Shown: positions 46,243 to 56,217, counted from the first letter of the stretch. The stretch is 64,000 nt of DNA from Leptobacterium sp964389205 (GCA_964389205.1 CAYMDH010000002.1:1-64000); one strand, 5' to 3'. The notes: generated from the letters alone by a model not told the origin. A program made the numbers and translations.

Positions 46243-47323
46243 TGGAGGAGCAGAGAACATGCTTTTAAAACTAACAAAAGAAATACATACTACAACCGAT
46301 GTTTCTCAAACAATCTTAACATTAACTTCAGAAAACAAATTATTAAATAAATTTAATGAGAATGGAATAGAGGTAATTAATTTAACTAGTGAAAAAAAGC
46401 TTTCTTATTTATTTTTACTGCCTAGGCTTATTTCTTTATTGATAAAAAAGAATCCAGATGTTTTACAATGTTGGATGTACCATGCTGAGTTTTTTGGATT
46501 ATTTGCTAAGCTATTTTATTGGAGAAAATTTAAACTAATATGGAACATTCGACGCTCTAAGACAGACTGGAAAGAAAAAACATTATTTAACAAAGTCATT
46601 TTCTTTTTTTTAAAAGTATTTTCAAAAATTCCATATGCTATTATCTCAAATACTCAAGAGGGCATTCTAAATCATTTAAAAGCGGGGTATAAAAATAAAA
46701 ACATCATTAAGATTGAGAATGGATTTGTGATTCCGCCTAAAACGGAAAAAATTGATAAAGAACAATACTTTCTAGAAAACAATATCTCTTTAAATGATAA
46801 AACAATTGTAATGGTTGCCAGGATAAATGAAGTAAAAGACCATAAAACGGCAATAAAAGCTTTTGAACTAATGCAAAGCGATACCAACTATAGTAATACA
46901 ACTTTAGTGATCATAGGAAAAACAGATGATCAAAAATTATATAATGAAATAACAGCTTCTAAGAACAAAGATAAAATCTGTTTTATTGGAGAAATAGATA
47001 ATGTTTTGGGCACAATTTCAATTTTTGATATCGGAACATTAACATCTAAACACGAAGGTTTTCCAAATGTAATTGGAGAATATATTTTAGCAGGAATTCC
47101 AGTAGTATCTACTAATGTTGGAGAAGTAAAAAACATTTTAGGTAACCATGGGATATTAACTGAAGTAGGTGATTATACTGCAATATGTAATGGTTGGAAA
47201 ACTATTTTAAATCATCAGAAAGAATGGGAAAAGAAGGTTGAAAAAAACCAACAAGATTTAATTGATAGTTTTTCTATAGAAGTAATCGCAAAAAAATATC
47301 TAAACTTATATTACGCCAAATAG
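46208..47323 (+). CDS. Glycosyltransferase family 4 (first)
   Basis: This protein has about 371 residues from ATG 46208 (a TTG at 46190 is 18 bp upstream). The N-terminal Rossmann part opens with HLILGLGSGGAENMLLKLT and the C-terminal part carries the GT4 E-x7-E signature in TSKHEGFPNVIGEYILAGIP with VVSTNVGEVK. GT-B retaining enzymes of this family add sugars from nucleotide donors to the lipid-linked chain. Donor and acceptor are not deducible. It overlaps the Wzy-like gene by 35 bp. Confidence 0.9.
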   Translation: MKIVHLILGLGSGGAENMLLKLTKEIHTTTDVSQTILTLTSENKLLNKFNENGIEVINLTSEKKLSYLFLLPRLISLLIKKNPDVLQCWMYHAEFFGLFAKLFYWRKFKLIWNIRRSKTDWKEKTLFNKVIFFFLKVFSKIPYAIISNTQEGILNHLKAGYKNKNIIKIENGFVIPPKTEKIDKEQYFLENNISLNDKTIVMVARINEVKDHKTAIKAFELMQSDTNYSNTTLVIIGKTDDQKLYNEITASKNKDKICFIGEIDNVLGTISIFDIGTLTSKHEGFPNVIGEYILAGIPVVSTNVGEVKNILGNHGILTEVGDYTAICNGWKTILNHQKEWEKKVEKNQQDLIDSFSIEVIAKKYLNLYYAK

Positions 47324-47350
47324 CATTTTAAATATACTTTATTTACTAGT

Positions 47351-48478
47351 ATGAAGAAATTATTAATAGTTGTCAATGTAGATTGGTTTTTTATCTCTCA
47401 TCGTTTATGCATTGCAGAAGAGGCCATTAAAGATAGTTGGGATGTATATGCAATTGCTGGAGATACTGGCAGATCAGAAGAGATTTTAAAAACGGGTGTT
47501 AAATATACTCCATTGGCGTTGTCTCGATCTGGAACTAATTTTTTCCAAGAGATGTACGCAATTAAAAAACTATATAAACTATACAAAGAAATAAAGCCAG
47601 ATGTTGTTCATCATGTAGCTTTAAAGCCTATTGTGTACGGATCCATAATTAGCAAAATTTTAAAAATTAAAGGAGCTTTAAATTCTTTTAGTGGCCTTGG
47701 TTATGTTTTTACAGATGATAGAAAAGGTATGGCCCAAAATATAATGGTAAAAATGATGCGTTTTGGGTTTAATAGAAAAAACCTCTTGGTGATTTTTCAA
47801 AACAATGATGATTACAATGAATTAAAAAAACATAAAATATTTTCAAAGCAAAACGGAATCATTTTTATAAAAGGATCAGGAGTAGATCTTGAAACATATT
47901 CTGAAATGCCTTTTCCCAATAATGAGAGAGTGAACATTCTTTTTCCAGCAAGAATGTTATGGGATAAAGGAATATTAGAATTGAAAAAAGCAACAGAAAT
48001 TTTAAAAGAAGAATATCAAGATAAAGTTACATTTATTTTAGCTGGGAATGTAGATTTAGGAAATAAAGCAGGGGCTCCTGAATCCTATTTAAAAGAATGG
48101 GAACATAAAAATTATGTTACATGGATTGATTACCAAAAAGACATGATTGGCGTATACGCCAATTCAGATATTGTGGTTTTACCATCGTATAGAGAAGGCA
48201 TGCCAAAATCTTTAATTGAAGCTTGCGCAATAGGAAGGCCAATAATAACAACAAATACAGTTGGATGTAAAGAATGTGTAGATCATGGAAAAAATGGACT
48301 TCTGGTAGCACTTAAATCAGGAGAAGATTTAGCAAATAAACTTAAAGAACTAATAGATAACCAAGACCTACGAATAACTATGGGAAAAGCATCAAGAAAA
48401 AAAGCAGAACAAGAGTTTGGATTAAAAAATGTGATAGACAAGCATTTAAAATTATACAATGATTTTTTATCATCATAG
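47351..48478 (+). CDS. Glycosyltransferase family 4 (second), PglA/CapM-like
   Basis: The protein has 375 residues. It has VNVDWFFISHRLCIAEEAI at the start and HHVALKPIVYGSII with LNSFSGLGYVFTD, motifs seen in the second-sugar GT4 transferases such as PglA. The E-x7-E motif is LPSYREGMPKSLIEACAIGR. A role in adding an N-acetylhexosamine early in the repeat unit is possible but inferred from similarity. It lies 27 bp behind the first GT4 gene. Confidence 0.88.
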   Translation: MKKLLIVVNVDWFFISHRLCIAEEAIKDSWDVYAIAGDTGRSEEILKTGVKYTPLALSRSGTNFFQEMYAIKKLYKLYKEIKPDVVHHVALKPIVYGSIISKILKIKGALNSFSGLGYVFTDDRKGMAQNIMVKMMRFGFNRKNLLVIFQNNDDYNELKKHKIFSKQNGIIFIKGSGVDLETYSEMPFPNNERVNILFPARMLWDKGILELKKATEILKEEYQDKVTFILAGNVDLGNKAGAPESYLKEWEHKNYVTWIDYQKDMIGVYANSDIVVLPSYREGMPKSLIEACAIGRPIITTNTVGCKECVDHGKNGLLVALKSGEDLANKLKELIDNQDLRITMGKASRKKAEQEFGLKNVIDKHLKLYNDFLSS

Positions 48479-48553
48479 TATTATTTATTAGATTTAAGGC
48501 TATTTATAATAATAATGGACAACTGTTCATTTATCTTTGTTTTTTTAAAGAAT

Positions 48554-49849
48554 ATGAAAAAAAGTAAAACAATATTACTAGGGCTTAACGAACTTAATTT
48601 TGATTATATAAAATACTACAATAGTATTGGTTTGCTACCCAATATAAAAAGACTATTTGAAACATACGGCTACACAGAAACAACTTCTGAAAACGAATAT
48701 AAACTTTTAGAACCATGGGTTCAATGGGTAACTATTCATACAGGAAAAACATACGAAGAGCATAAAGTTTTTAGACTTGGTGATATTGTAAACAGAAAAG
48801 ATCTAAAGCAAATTTTTGAGATTGCTGAGGAAAAAGGACTGTCTGTTGGAGCGATAAGCCCTTTTAATGCGGATAATAGATTGGAATCACCTAAGTTTTT
48901 TGTTCCAGACCCATGGACGCAAACAAAATCTAGTGGTGAAAACTTTGTGAAAGATGCATCTAAAGCAGTTTCTCAAGCAGTTAATGATAATGCTCAAGAA
49001 AGTGTTTCCAAAAAATCCATTCTACATATTCTAAAAGCATTTCTTAAAGTAGTTCCATTATCACGCTATTTTCAATATTTAAAACTTGCTGCAGCTATTA
49101 AATCTAAAACAGGAATAAGAGCAGTTATTCTAGACAAATTGTTGGGAGATATATTTATTCAACAATGGAGAAAGCATCTGCCAGATTTTTCATCCCTATT
49201 CTTAAATACAGGTGCACATTTTCAGCATCATTATATGTTTAACTCTAAAGCATATAATGGAGCATTTAAAAACCCAGACTGGTACTGCCCAAAAGAGGAA
49301 GATCCTCTATTAATGATACTTAAAGAATACGATTCTATAATAGGGAGAATATTAAAATTAGACAATACTAGACTTATTGTTTGCACAGGTTTACATCAAA
49401 AACCTCATGGGAAACTAACTTTCTATTGGCGTTTAAAAGATCATCAGAGATTTCTAAATGAATTAGGGATTTTAGATATAAGTAATGTAATACCTAGAAT
49501 GTCTAGAGATTTTCTTATCGAATTTAATTCACCAGCATCTGCAGAAAAGGCAAAAAAAATATTAATGACATATAAAGCCAAAGATGGAAGTGAAATTTTT
49601 AAAATTGACAATAGAGAAGATAGCTTATTTGTTGAGCTAATATATTCTCATGATATTGATGAAGAATTTTCGATTTTTGGAGAAAAAGAAATTAGTAACT
49701 TTAAAAGCTATATAGCTTTTGTGGCTATAAAAAATGGAGAACATGATGGTATAGGGTATTATTTAGACACATCTAAGAACACAAATGGCCAAGAAAATCA
49801 AATCCCTCTAAAAGATATCTTTACTGAGATTACAAGCTCATTTGAATAA
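48554..49849 (+). CDS. Alkaline-phosphatase-fold protein with altered metal-site motifs
   Basis: The protein has 431 residues from ATG 48554; the earlier ATG at 48515 adds a weak 13-residue extension. It resembles type I phosphodiesterase/nucleotide pyrophosphatase proteins: LPNIKRLFETYGYTETT, EPWVQWVTIHTGKTYEEH, AHFQHHY and CTGLHQKPHG. Where the family usually has metal-binding Asp residues (GxDG near the start, D..DHxxH and SDHG), I read GLNELNFD, LNTGAHFQHH and TGLHQ. It may be a variant or a non-catalytic protein. Proteins of this layout occur in polysaccharide clusters, where their role is not known to me. No membrane segment. Confidence 0.65.
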   Translation: MKKSKTILLGLNELNFDYIKYYNSIGLLPNIKRLFETYGYTETTSENEYKLLEPWVQWVTIHTGKTYEEHKVFRLGDIVNRKDLKQIFEIAEEKGLSVGAISPFNADNRLESPKFFVPDPWTQTKSSGENFVKDASKAVSQAVNDNAQESVSKKSILHILKAFLKVVPLSRYFQYLKLAAAIKSKTGIRAVILDKLLGDIFIQQWRKHLPDFSSLFLNTGAHFQHHYMFNSKAYNGAFKNPDWYCPKEEDPLLMILKEYDSIIGRILKLDNTRLIVCTGLHQKPHGKLTFYWRLKDHQRFLNELGILDISNVIPRMSRDFLIEFNSPASAEKAKKILMTYKAKDGSEIFKIDNREDSLFVELIYSHDIDEEFSIFGEKEISNFKSYIAFVAIKNGEHDGIGYYLDTSKNTNGQENQIPLKDIFTEITSSFE

Positions 49850-49937
49850 ATAAATGAGTATATTTTTTATTATAATCCTTAAAAGATGTATAGAATTCAA
49901 TTTTAAACTCCTAATTTTATCCTAAAATATTGTTTAA

Positions 49938-51104
49938 TTGAATTTTCTAGTTACAAGTTTACTTTTTTTCATAGGAGCCTTCCTTTTAACATATTTTACA
50001 ATTCCTAAGATAATAGGAGTGGTAGAGTATAAAAGCCTTATGGATGACCCTAACAAAAGGAGTTCACACCAAAGTAAGACACCTACCTTAGGAGGAATTG
50101 CATTTTTCTACACCTTGATTTTTGCTTTATTTTTTTTAAAAGGATGGGATTTACATGATGAAGCTATCTACTTTGTGCCTAGTTTAACAATACTTTTTAT
50201 TGTAGGCTTAAAAGATGACTTGGTAGTACTTTCTCCATATGCAAAATTAATAGCACAGTTATTAGCTATAGGTTTTATTTTAACAAATGATAGTTTTAGA
50301 ATTGATTCTTTAAATGGTTTTTTAGGGATTTATGAGATACCTTCATTAATTTATTATACGGTTGGAGCATTTATGATGCTAACTATTATTAATGCATATA
50401 ATTTAATTGATGGGATTGATGGTTTAGCTGCAGTTGTGGGAACCGTAATATTAATATTATATACTACTATTTTTTATACAACCAATGAGTATTTTTATGC
50501 ATTAATCTGTCTGACACTTAATGGAAGTTTGATGGCCTTTTTAGGGTATAATTTTTCTTCTACAAGAAAAATATTTATGGGTGATACAGGTTCTTTAATT
50601 ATTGGTTTTATTATTAGTGTGCTTACCTTAAAATTTTTAGCCTTAAAACCCGATGCTTATGAAGAGCTTCCTTTTTTATTAGAAAATGCACCCATCATAG
50701 CGATAAGTATCCTTATTGTCCCTTTGTTTGACACTGCAAGAGTTTTTACTATACGCTTGGCAAATAAAAAAGGACCTTTTTCTCCAGATAGAAATCATAT
50801 TCATCATATTCTTATAGATTTTTGGGGGCTATCACACCAACAGGCTAGTTTAATTATAGGGAGTTTTAATATTGTTTTTGTAATACTTTTTATTCTGTTA
50901 GCCAGTATTTCAAAAAATATAATTTTAGCCATAATTTTAGTGACTACGGTTATTATTTTAGGTTATATTTTTTATCGTTTCAATTATAGCTTTAGAAATA
51001 TGAAACGTAAGATTAAAATCAAAAGGAAAGTTGATCATCTTAAAGATACTGTAAGAGATAAAATGACTAATTCACCTGATAAGAAAGATAAAATCCAAAA
51101 TTGA
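49938..51104 (+). CDS. WecA/MraY-like undecaprenyl-phosphate sugar-1-phosphate transferase (TTG start)
   Basis: The protein has 388 residues with about ten membrane segments. The N-terminal loop DDPNKRSSHQSKTPTLGG, the central NAYNLIDGIDGLAA and GDTGSLIIGFIISVLTLK with the HIHH motif (PDRNHIHHILIDF) match the WecA/TagO family, with the catalytic Asp cluster intact. It starts glycan assembly on undecaprenyl phosphate with a HexNAc-1-phosphate. A TAA lies just upstream in frame, so TTG 49938 is the only suitable start. Confidence 0.9.
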   Translation: MNFLVTSLLFFIGAFLLTYFTIPKIIGVVEYKSLMDDPNKRSSHQSKTPTLGGIAFFYTLIFALFFLKGWDLHDEAIYFVPSLTILFIVGLKDDLVVLSPYAKLIAQLLAIGFILTNDSFRIDSLNGFLGIYEIPSLIYYTVGAFMMLTIINAYNLIDGIDGLAAVVGTVILILYTTIFYTTNEYFYALICLTLNGSLMAFLGYNFSSTRKIFMGDTGSLIIGFIISVLTLKFLALKPDAYEELPFLLENAPIIAISILIVPLFDTARVFTIRLANKKGPFSPDRNHIHHILIDFWGLSHQQASLIIGSFNIVFVILFILLASISKNIILAIILVTTVIILGYIFYRFNYSFRNMKRKIKIKRKVDHLKDTVRDKMTNSPDKKDKIQN

Positions 51105-51106
51105 AT

Positions 51107-52093
51107 ATGAAAAAAGTATTAATTACAGGAGCTGCGGGTTTTTTAGGATCTCACTTATGTGATCGTTTTATTAAAGAAGGATTCTATGTTATAGGGATGG
51201 ATAACTTAATAACAGGGGATATTAAAAATATTGAACACTTATTTAAATTAGAACAGTTCGAGTTTTATCACCATGACGTAACTAAATTCGTTCATGTTCC
51301 TGGAAAATTAGATTATATATTACATTTTGCATCTCCAGCAAGCCCTATAGATTATCTTAAAATTCCTATTCAAACTTTAAAAGTTGGCGCTTTAGGAACT
51401 CATAACTTATTAGGTTTAGCAATAGAGAAAAAAGCAAGAATTCTTATAGCCTCAACTTCTGAGATTTATGGAGATCCATTGGTTCACCCTCAAAATGAAG
51501 ATTATTATGGAAATGTAAGTACTATTGGACCAAGAGGAGTTTATGATGAGGCCAAAAGATTTCAAGAATCTATCACAATGGCTTATCATCGTTTTCATGG
51601 TTTAGAAACTAGAATAGTTCGAATTTTCAATACTTATGGACCTCGAATGCGATTAAACGATGGAAGGGTTATTCCAGCTTTTATAGGTCAGGCGCTAAGA
51701 GGTGAAGATCTTACCGTATTTGGAGATGGTTCTCAAACACGTTCTTTTTGTTATGTAGACGATCAAATAGAAGGTGTTTTTAAACTCTTAATGAGTGATT
51801 ACCCAGAGCCTATTAATATTGGGAACCCAAATGAGATTACCATTAAAGATTTTGCTGAAGAAATTATAAAATTAACAGGAACGAATCAAAAGATAATTTA
51901 TAAGTCTTTGCCTAAAGACGATCCACTACAAAGACAACCAGACATATCAAGAGCTAAAGAAATACTTAATTGGAAGCCTAAGATAGGAAGAGAAGAAGGA
52001 ATGAAGATTACCTATGAATATTTTAAATCCCTATCAAAAGAAGAATTATTAAAAAAAGAACACAAAGATTTTTCTGTTTATAATAGTAAATGA
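51107..52093 (+). CDS. UDP-glucuronate decarboxylase (UDP-xylose synthase)
   Basis: The protein has 328 residues from ATG 51107; a TTG at 51101 overlaps the WecA stop. The NAD-binding motif is VLITGAAGFLGSHLCDRF. The UXS-type signatures are LHFASPASPIDYLK, STSEIYGDP, YDEAKRFQE (Tyr/Lys pair) and RIFNTYGPRMRLNDGRVIP. It converts UDP-glucuronate to UDP-xylose. No UDP-glucose dehydrogenase is in the window, so the glucuronate must come from elsewhere in the genome. Confidence 0.92.
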   Translation: MKKVLITGAAGFLGSHLCDRFIKEGFYVIGMDNLITGDIKNIEHLFKLEQFEFYHHDVTKFVHVPGKLDYILHFASPASPIDYLKIPIQTLKVGALGTHNLLGLAIEKKARILIASTSEIYGDPLVHPQNEDYYGNVSTIGPRGVYDEAKRFQESITMAYHRFHGLETRIVRIFNTYGPRMRLNDGRVIPAFIGQALRGEDLTVFGDGSQTRSFCYVDDQIEGVFKLLMSDYPEPINIGNPNEITIKDFAEEIIKLTGTNQKIIYKSLPKDDPLQRQPDISRAKEILNWKPKIGREEGMKITYEYFKSLSKEELLKKEHKDFSVYNSK

Positions 52094-52097
52094 TCAT

Positions 52098-52868
52098 ATG
52101 TCTTCATTAGTTTCTATAATCACCCCTACTTTTAATTCTGAAAAGTACATTGTAGAAACAATTCAATCTGTAATTAATCAAACCTATACTAATTGGGAGC
52201 TTATAATTATTGATGATGCTTCCACAGATACGACACTTCAAATCATAGAAGAACTTAAAGCAAAAGAAAATCGAATAAAAATTTTTAAATTTCCAAGTAA
52301 TGTAGGGGCTGGAATAGCTAGGAATAAAGGCATAGAGATAGCTAAGGGCGATTTTATTGCTTTTTTAGACGCAGATGACTTATGGAAGTCAAACAAGCTA
52401 GAGAAACAGCTTATGTTCATGAAAGAGAAGAATGTTACTGTTTCTTATAGCAGTTATAGTTTGATAGACGAAAAAGGAAAAGCTCTTAATAAAGTTATAA
52501 ATGCACTCCCTTATTTAGACAAACGAAAAATTACTAAGGCAAATTATATAGGAAATTTAACAGGCATGTACCATGCTAAGGTATTAGGTAAAATTTATAT
52601 GCCTACTATTAGAAAGCGTCAAGACTGGGGGTTGTGGTTGCGATGTATTGAGCGTGCAAGTAAAGCATATGGAATGCTAGAAGTATTAGCAGTTTATAGA
52701 GTTAGAAAAAACTCAATATCTTCTAATAAAATTAATTTATTAAAATATAATTATCTTTTTTATAGAAAGGCATGTAACTTTGGACCACTCAAATCTGGGG
52801 GTTATTTGATCCTATTTCTTTTTGAGCATTTTATAGTAAAATCAAAATATATAACAACAATTAAATAA
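52098..52868 (+). CDS. Glycosyltransferase family 2
   Basis: The protein has 256 residues. The GT-A start VSIITPTFNSEKYIVETIQS is followed by the nucleotide-binding region LIIIDDASTDTT and the DXD-type FLDADDLWKSNKLEKQ. The substrate is not determined. It is last in the polysaccharide block and directly abuts purD. Confidence 0.9.
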   Translation: MSSLVSIITPTFNSEKYIVETIQSVINQTYTNWELIIIDDASTDTTLQIIEELKAKENRIKIFKFPSNVGAGIARNKGIEIAKGDFIAFLDADDLWKSNKLEKQLMFMKEKNVTVSYSSYSLIDEKGKALNKVINALPYLDKRKITKANYIGNLTGMYHAKVLGKIYMPTIRKRQDWGLWLRCIERASKAYGMLEVLAVYRVRKNSISSNKINLLKYNYLFYRKACNFGPLKSGGYLILFLFEHFIVKSKYITTIK

Positions 52869-54140
52869 ATGAATATTTTAATTCTTGGTTCTGGCGGAAG
52901 AGAGCATACATTAGCATGGAAAATAGCACAAAGTGATAAGGTTACGAATCTTTTTGTTGCTCCAGGAAATGCAGGAACAGCACAAGTTGCTACCAACATT
53001 CCTATTAGCGTTACTGATTTTAAAACGATTAAAGAAACAGTACTTTCTAAAAAAGTTAGTATGGTAATTGTTGGACCTGAAGATCCTTTGGTGCAAGGTA
53101 TTTTTGATTTCTTTCTTAATGATGCAGCATTAAAAGAGGTACAAGTTATTGGGCCTAGTAGAGATGCAGCCCAATTAGAAGGAAGCAAAGAATTTGCGAA
53201 AGAGTTTATGTCTCGACATAATATTCCAACAGCTGCCTATCAAAGTTTTACTAAAGATACCGTTGAAAAAGGGTATACTTTTCTTGAAAGCCTTAAAGCT
53301 CCTTATGTTTTAAAAGCAGATGGATTGGCTGCAGGGAAAGGAGTTCTGATTTTAGAAGATTTAGAGGAAGCTAAAAAAGAACTATACAATATGTTGGTTG
53401 ATTCAAAGTTTGGAGAAGCAAGTACCACTGTTGTTATTGAAGAGTTTCTTTCAGGAATAGAGCTAAGTTGCTTTGTTTTAACGGATGGGAAAAACTATGT
53501 AACATTACCAACAGCAAAAGATTATAAACGTATAGGAGAAGGAGATAAAGGGCTTAATACAGGAGGAATGGGAGCCATATCACCAGTCCCTTTTGCTGAC
53601 AGTACTTTTATGAAGAAGGTTGAAGATCGCATTATAAAACCAACAATAGAGGGTTTTAAAAAAGACGAAATGGTTTATCAAGGTTTTGTTTTTATAGGGT
53701 TGATTAAGGTAAACAATGATCCTTATGTAATAGAATACAATGTTAGAATGGGAGATCCTGAAACAGAAGTAGTAATTCCTCGTATTAAAAATGATTTGGT
53801 TGATGTATTTAAAACACTTAATAATCAAACATTAAATACAAAAACTCTTGAGATAGATAATAGAGCTGCAACAACGGTAATGTTGGTTTCTGGAGGATAT
53901 CCTGAAGCATATGAAAAAGGAAAAGAAATAACAGGTTTTGAAGCAGTAGAAAACGCGTTAATTTTTCATGCAGGAACAAAGGAAGAAAACAATAAGATAC
54001 TTACCAATGGAGGCCGTGTGATAGCAGTTACATCTTATGGAAGCAATTACAACGAGGCAATAAAAAAATCGTATCAAAACATAGAAAAATTAAATTTTGA
54101 TACGATGTATTATCGTAAAGATATAGGATTCGATCTATAG
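52869..54140 (+). CDS. purD: Phosphoribosylamine-glycine ligase
   Basis: This 423-residue enzyme performs the second step of purine synthesis. The N-terminus ILGSGGREHTLAWKIAQSD, the ATP-grasp region YVLKADGLAAGKGVLI and the YNVRMGDPETEVVIPRI signature are all present. Length is normal. Its end overlaps the minus-strand DUF6341-like gene by 6 bp. Confidence 0.97.
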   Translation: MNILILGSGGREHTLAWKIAQSDKVTNLFVAPGNAGTAQVATNIPISVTDFKTIKETVLSKKVSMVIVGPEDPLVQGIFDFFLNDAALKEVQVIGPSRDAAQLEGSKEFAKEFMSRHNIPTAAYQSFTKDTVEKGYTFLESLKAPYVLKADGLAAGKGVLILEDLEEAKKELYNMLVDSKFGEASTTVVIEEFLSGIELSCFVLTDGKNYVTLPTAKDYKRIGEGDKGLNTGGMGAISPVPFADSTFMKKVEDRIIKPTIEGFKKDEMVYQGFVFIGLIKVNNDPYVIEYNVRMGDPETEVVIPRIKNDLVDVFKTLNNQTLNTKTLEIDNRAATTVMLVSGGYPEAYEKGKEITGFEAVENALIFHAGTKEENNKILTNGGRVIAVTSYGSNYNEAIKKSYQNIEKLNFDTMYYRKDIGFDL

Positions 54141-54356
54141 ATAAGAATGCGAAGTGACGCTCTTATCTTCTTCTTTATTATCGTTAAATGTTTTTAATTG
54201 TCTTGTCCAATATATCATGGCAGCTAGTCCAATTAAAAAGAATATCCAATTAACAATGTTAGACAAAGCCCAGCTCTCTGTAAAACGAAGTGCATCGTAT
54301 GGAGCAAATAATACATCGACAAATAAACTCTCTATAGCTTTAAAAAAATCTTTCAC
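54135..54356 (-). CDS. DUF6341-like small membrane protein
   Basis: This protein has 73 residues, with one strong transmembrane segment (IVNWIFFLIGLAAMIYWTRQ) after an amphipathic head (FFKAIESLFVDVLFAPYDAL). It fits a small Flavobacteriaceae family that I believe is DUF6341, typically found near purD and upp; function unknown. The opposite-strand frame 54154-54384 covers the same bases but is not protein-like. Confidence 0.75.
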   Translation of the reverse strand: MKDFFKAIESLFVDVLFAPYDALRFTESWALSNIVNWIFFLIGLAAMIYWTRQLKTFNDNKEEDKSVTSHSYL

Positions 54357-54518
54357 AGGTTCTAATTTTAATACTTGTTTTTAAATAAATTAGTTGTACA
54401 GTAAAGAACGTATTTAATTTCGTTCCCGTATTAAGAAATTCAAATTATTGAAATTTCTTAATTCTATTTCATTAGTAAGTTGTATTATACTTACTTTGCA
54501 AAAGTATAAAAACGAATC

Positions 54519-55442
54519 ATGATATCAAGCATTTTTGGAAAAACGAAACCCATTAATTTTGTTTTTGTTTTTATTTACCTGTTTATTTTCTTTTTGATTT
54601 CTTTTTTTTTCTATTCAGGAGATAATAAAACAACATGGATTTTCTTAGAAAAAATGATTCCTCTTGCTTTGCTTGTTTTTTCAGTATTTCTTTTAGATTT
54701 TATTTCTAAAAAGAATAATCTCTCTCTCAACAACTCTTATTTAATACTTCTTTTTGTATTATTTATATGTGTATTTCCTCAAGTATTTTTTGAAATAAAT
54801 ATAGCACTGTCCAACCTTTTTATATTTCTTGCCACTAGAAAATGTTTGAGTTTAAAATCAAAAATTGATGTAAAAAGGAAGATTTTTGATGCCTCTTTTT
54901 GGGTTGGTATTGCCACCCTCTTTTCTAATTGGTCTATTCTTGTGCTTATATTGGTCTATTTAGCTATTTTATTTTATGATGCTAAGAATTATAAAAATTG
55001 GCTAGCACCAATTATAGCTTTATCGGCTATTTTGTCCTTAGTAATAACCTATTATATACTAATAGATAACATACCTGCATTTAAAGATCAATTTAATTTC
55101 AAAATCAAATTTACTACTTCAAATATTGGAAACATAGGATATTTGCTCCCCTATGTGTTTATTATAAGTGTTGGATTAGTATCATTAGTTGCATTTTTGA
55201 TGAAGATAAAAACCAAAACACTAAAAACGCAAACCTCTATTTTTTTAATGACAATTTTATTAATTGTAGGCATTGCAATAGCAATACTGTCTGGAGATAA
55301 AAATGGGGCAGAATTTTTATTCATCTCTTTTCCAATGGCAGTAATAGTTACAAATTATATAGAATTAATTTCAAGAAAATGGCTTAAAGAGAGTGTTCTT
55401 TGGATTTTCTTTTTACTCCCTATTGCTCTTTTAATTTTGTAG
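54519..55442 (+). CDS. DUF6427-like integral membrane protein
   Basis: The protein has 307 residues with about ten membrane segments (FVFIYLFIFFLISFFFYSG; LSAILSLVITYYILI). I believe it is DUF6427, a Flavobacteriaceae family of unknown function usually next to the small DUF6341 gene and upp. The 162-bp upstream gap contains a TACTTTGC near-match to the -7 box and an 8-bp inverted repeat (AAGAAATT/AATTTCTT) with no clear role. Its end overlaps upp by 12 bp in convergent orientation. Confidence 0.78.
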   Translation: MISSIFGKTKPINFVFVFIYLFIFFLISFFFYSGDNKTTWIFLEKMIPLALLVFSVFLLDFISKKNNLSLNNSYLILLFVLFICVFPQVFFEINIALSNLFIFLATRKCLSLKSKIDVKRKIFDASFWVGIATLFSNWSILVLILVYLAILFYDAKNYKNWLAPIIALSAILSLVITYYILIDNIPAFKDQFNFKIKFTTSNIGNIGYLLPYVFIISVGLVSLVAFLMKIKTKTLKTQTSIFLMTILLIVGIAIAILSGDKNGAEFLFISFPMAVIVTNYIELISRKWLKESVLWIFFLLPIALLIL

Positions 55443-56087
55443 CTTATTTCCATAAGACAGATCTCCAGCATCTCCTAAACCAGGAATTATATATCCTTTA
55501 TCATTTAATTTTTCATCGATGGCAGCAATCCATAAATGTACGGTGTCTGGCAACTTACTTTTCAAATAATTAATTCCTTCTGAAGCTCCTATCACTGAAA
55601 GCAAATGAATTTCCTTAGGAATACCTAAGGCCTGTAAAGCCTCAAATACCGACACAAATGATTGTCCAGTTGCTAACATAGGATCAACTAGTAAAAGAAT
55701 TTTATTTTCTAAAGAAGGTGCGGCAAGATATTCTACAATAATTTCAAAATCAACTTCATTTAAATGGTGTCTGTAAGCAGAAATAAAACTATTATCTGCG
55801 GCATCAAAATAATTTAAAACCCCTTGATGTAATGGCAAACCTGCTCTTAAAATAGAACAAATAACGATGGCATCTTTAATTTGATCCAGTTGTTTTTCTC
55901 CTAAGGGTGTTTTAACAATATTATTTTCAAAACCTAAAGTTTTACTCATCTCATAGCATAACACCTCTCCAATGCGCTCTATATTTCTTCGAAAGCGCAT
56001 CCTGTCTTTTTGAATAGTAAGATCTCTTATTTCTGCGATAAAATGGTTTAAGATAGAATTTGTAGCTCCAAGATGATGTATGTGCAT
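55431..56087 (-). CDS. upp: Uracil phosphoribosyltransferase
   Basis: The protein has 218 residues. It salvages uracil to UMP using PRPP. The PRPP-binding loop is LLVDPMLATGQS, and ICSILRAGLPLHQGVL and IPGLGDAGDLSYG are family signatures. A TACTTTTG -7 element lies at 56120-56127 on the minus strand, about 33 bp upstream of the ATG. Confidence 0.96.
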   Translation of the reverse strand: MHIHHLGATNSILNHFIAEIRDLTIQKDRMRFRRNIERIGEVLCYEMSKTLGFENNIVKTPLGEKQLDQIKDAIVICSILRAGLPLHQGVLNYFDAADNSFISAYRHHLNEVDFEIIVEYLAAPSLENKILLLVDPMLATGQSFVSVFEALQALGIPKEIHLLSVIGASEGINYLKSKLPDTVHLWIAAIDEKLNDKGYIIPGLGDAGDLSYGNKLQN

Positions 56088-56217
56088 AAAGTGTGCTTTT
56101 ATAGAAGTAACTTACTTATCAAAAGTAATTGAACTTGTTTAAATTTTTTGGATTTTGACAAAAGTTCTTAATTTTTGGTCAATTGGAAAAGTTTAAATGA
56201 GTTCACTATTTAAAAAG

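Noticed and set aside
54154..54384. 76-codon plus frame opposite the DUF6341-like gene
   Set aside because: The minus frame encodes a clear small membrane protein; this one is its shadow.
54431..54460. Inverted repeat AAGAAATT/AATTTCTT upstream of the DUF6427 gene
   Set aside because: An 8-bp AT-only stem without a T-run is expected by chance in such AT-rich DNA and gives no evidence of function.
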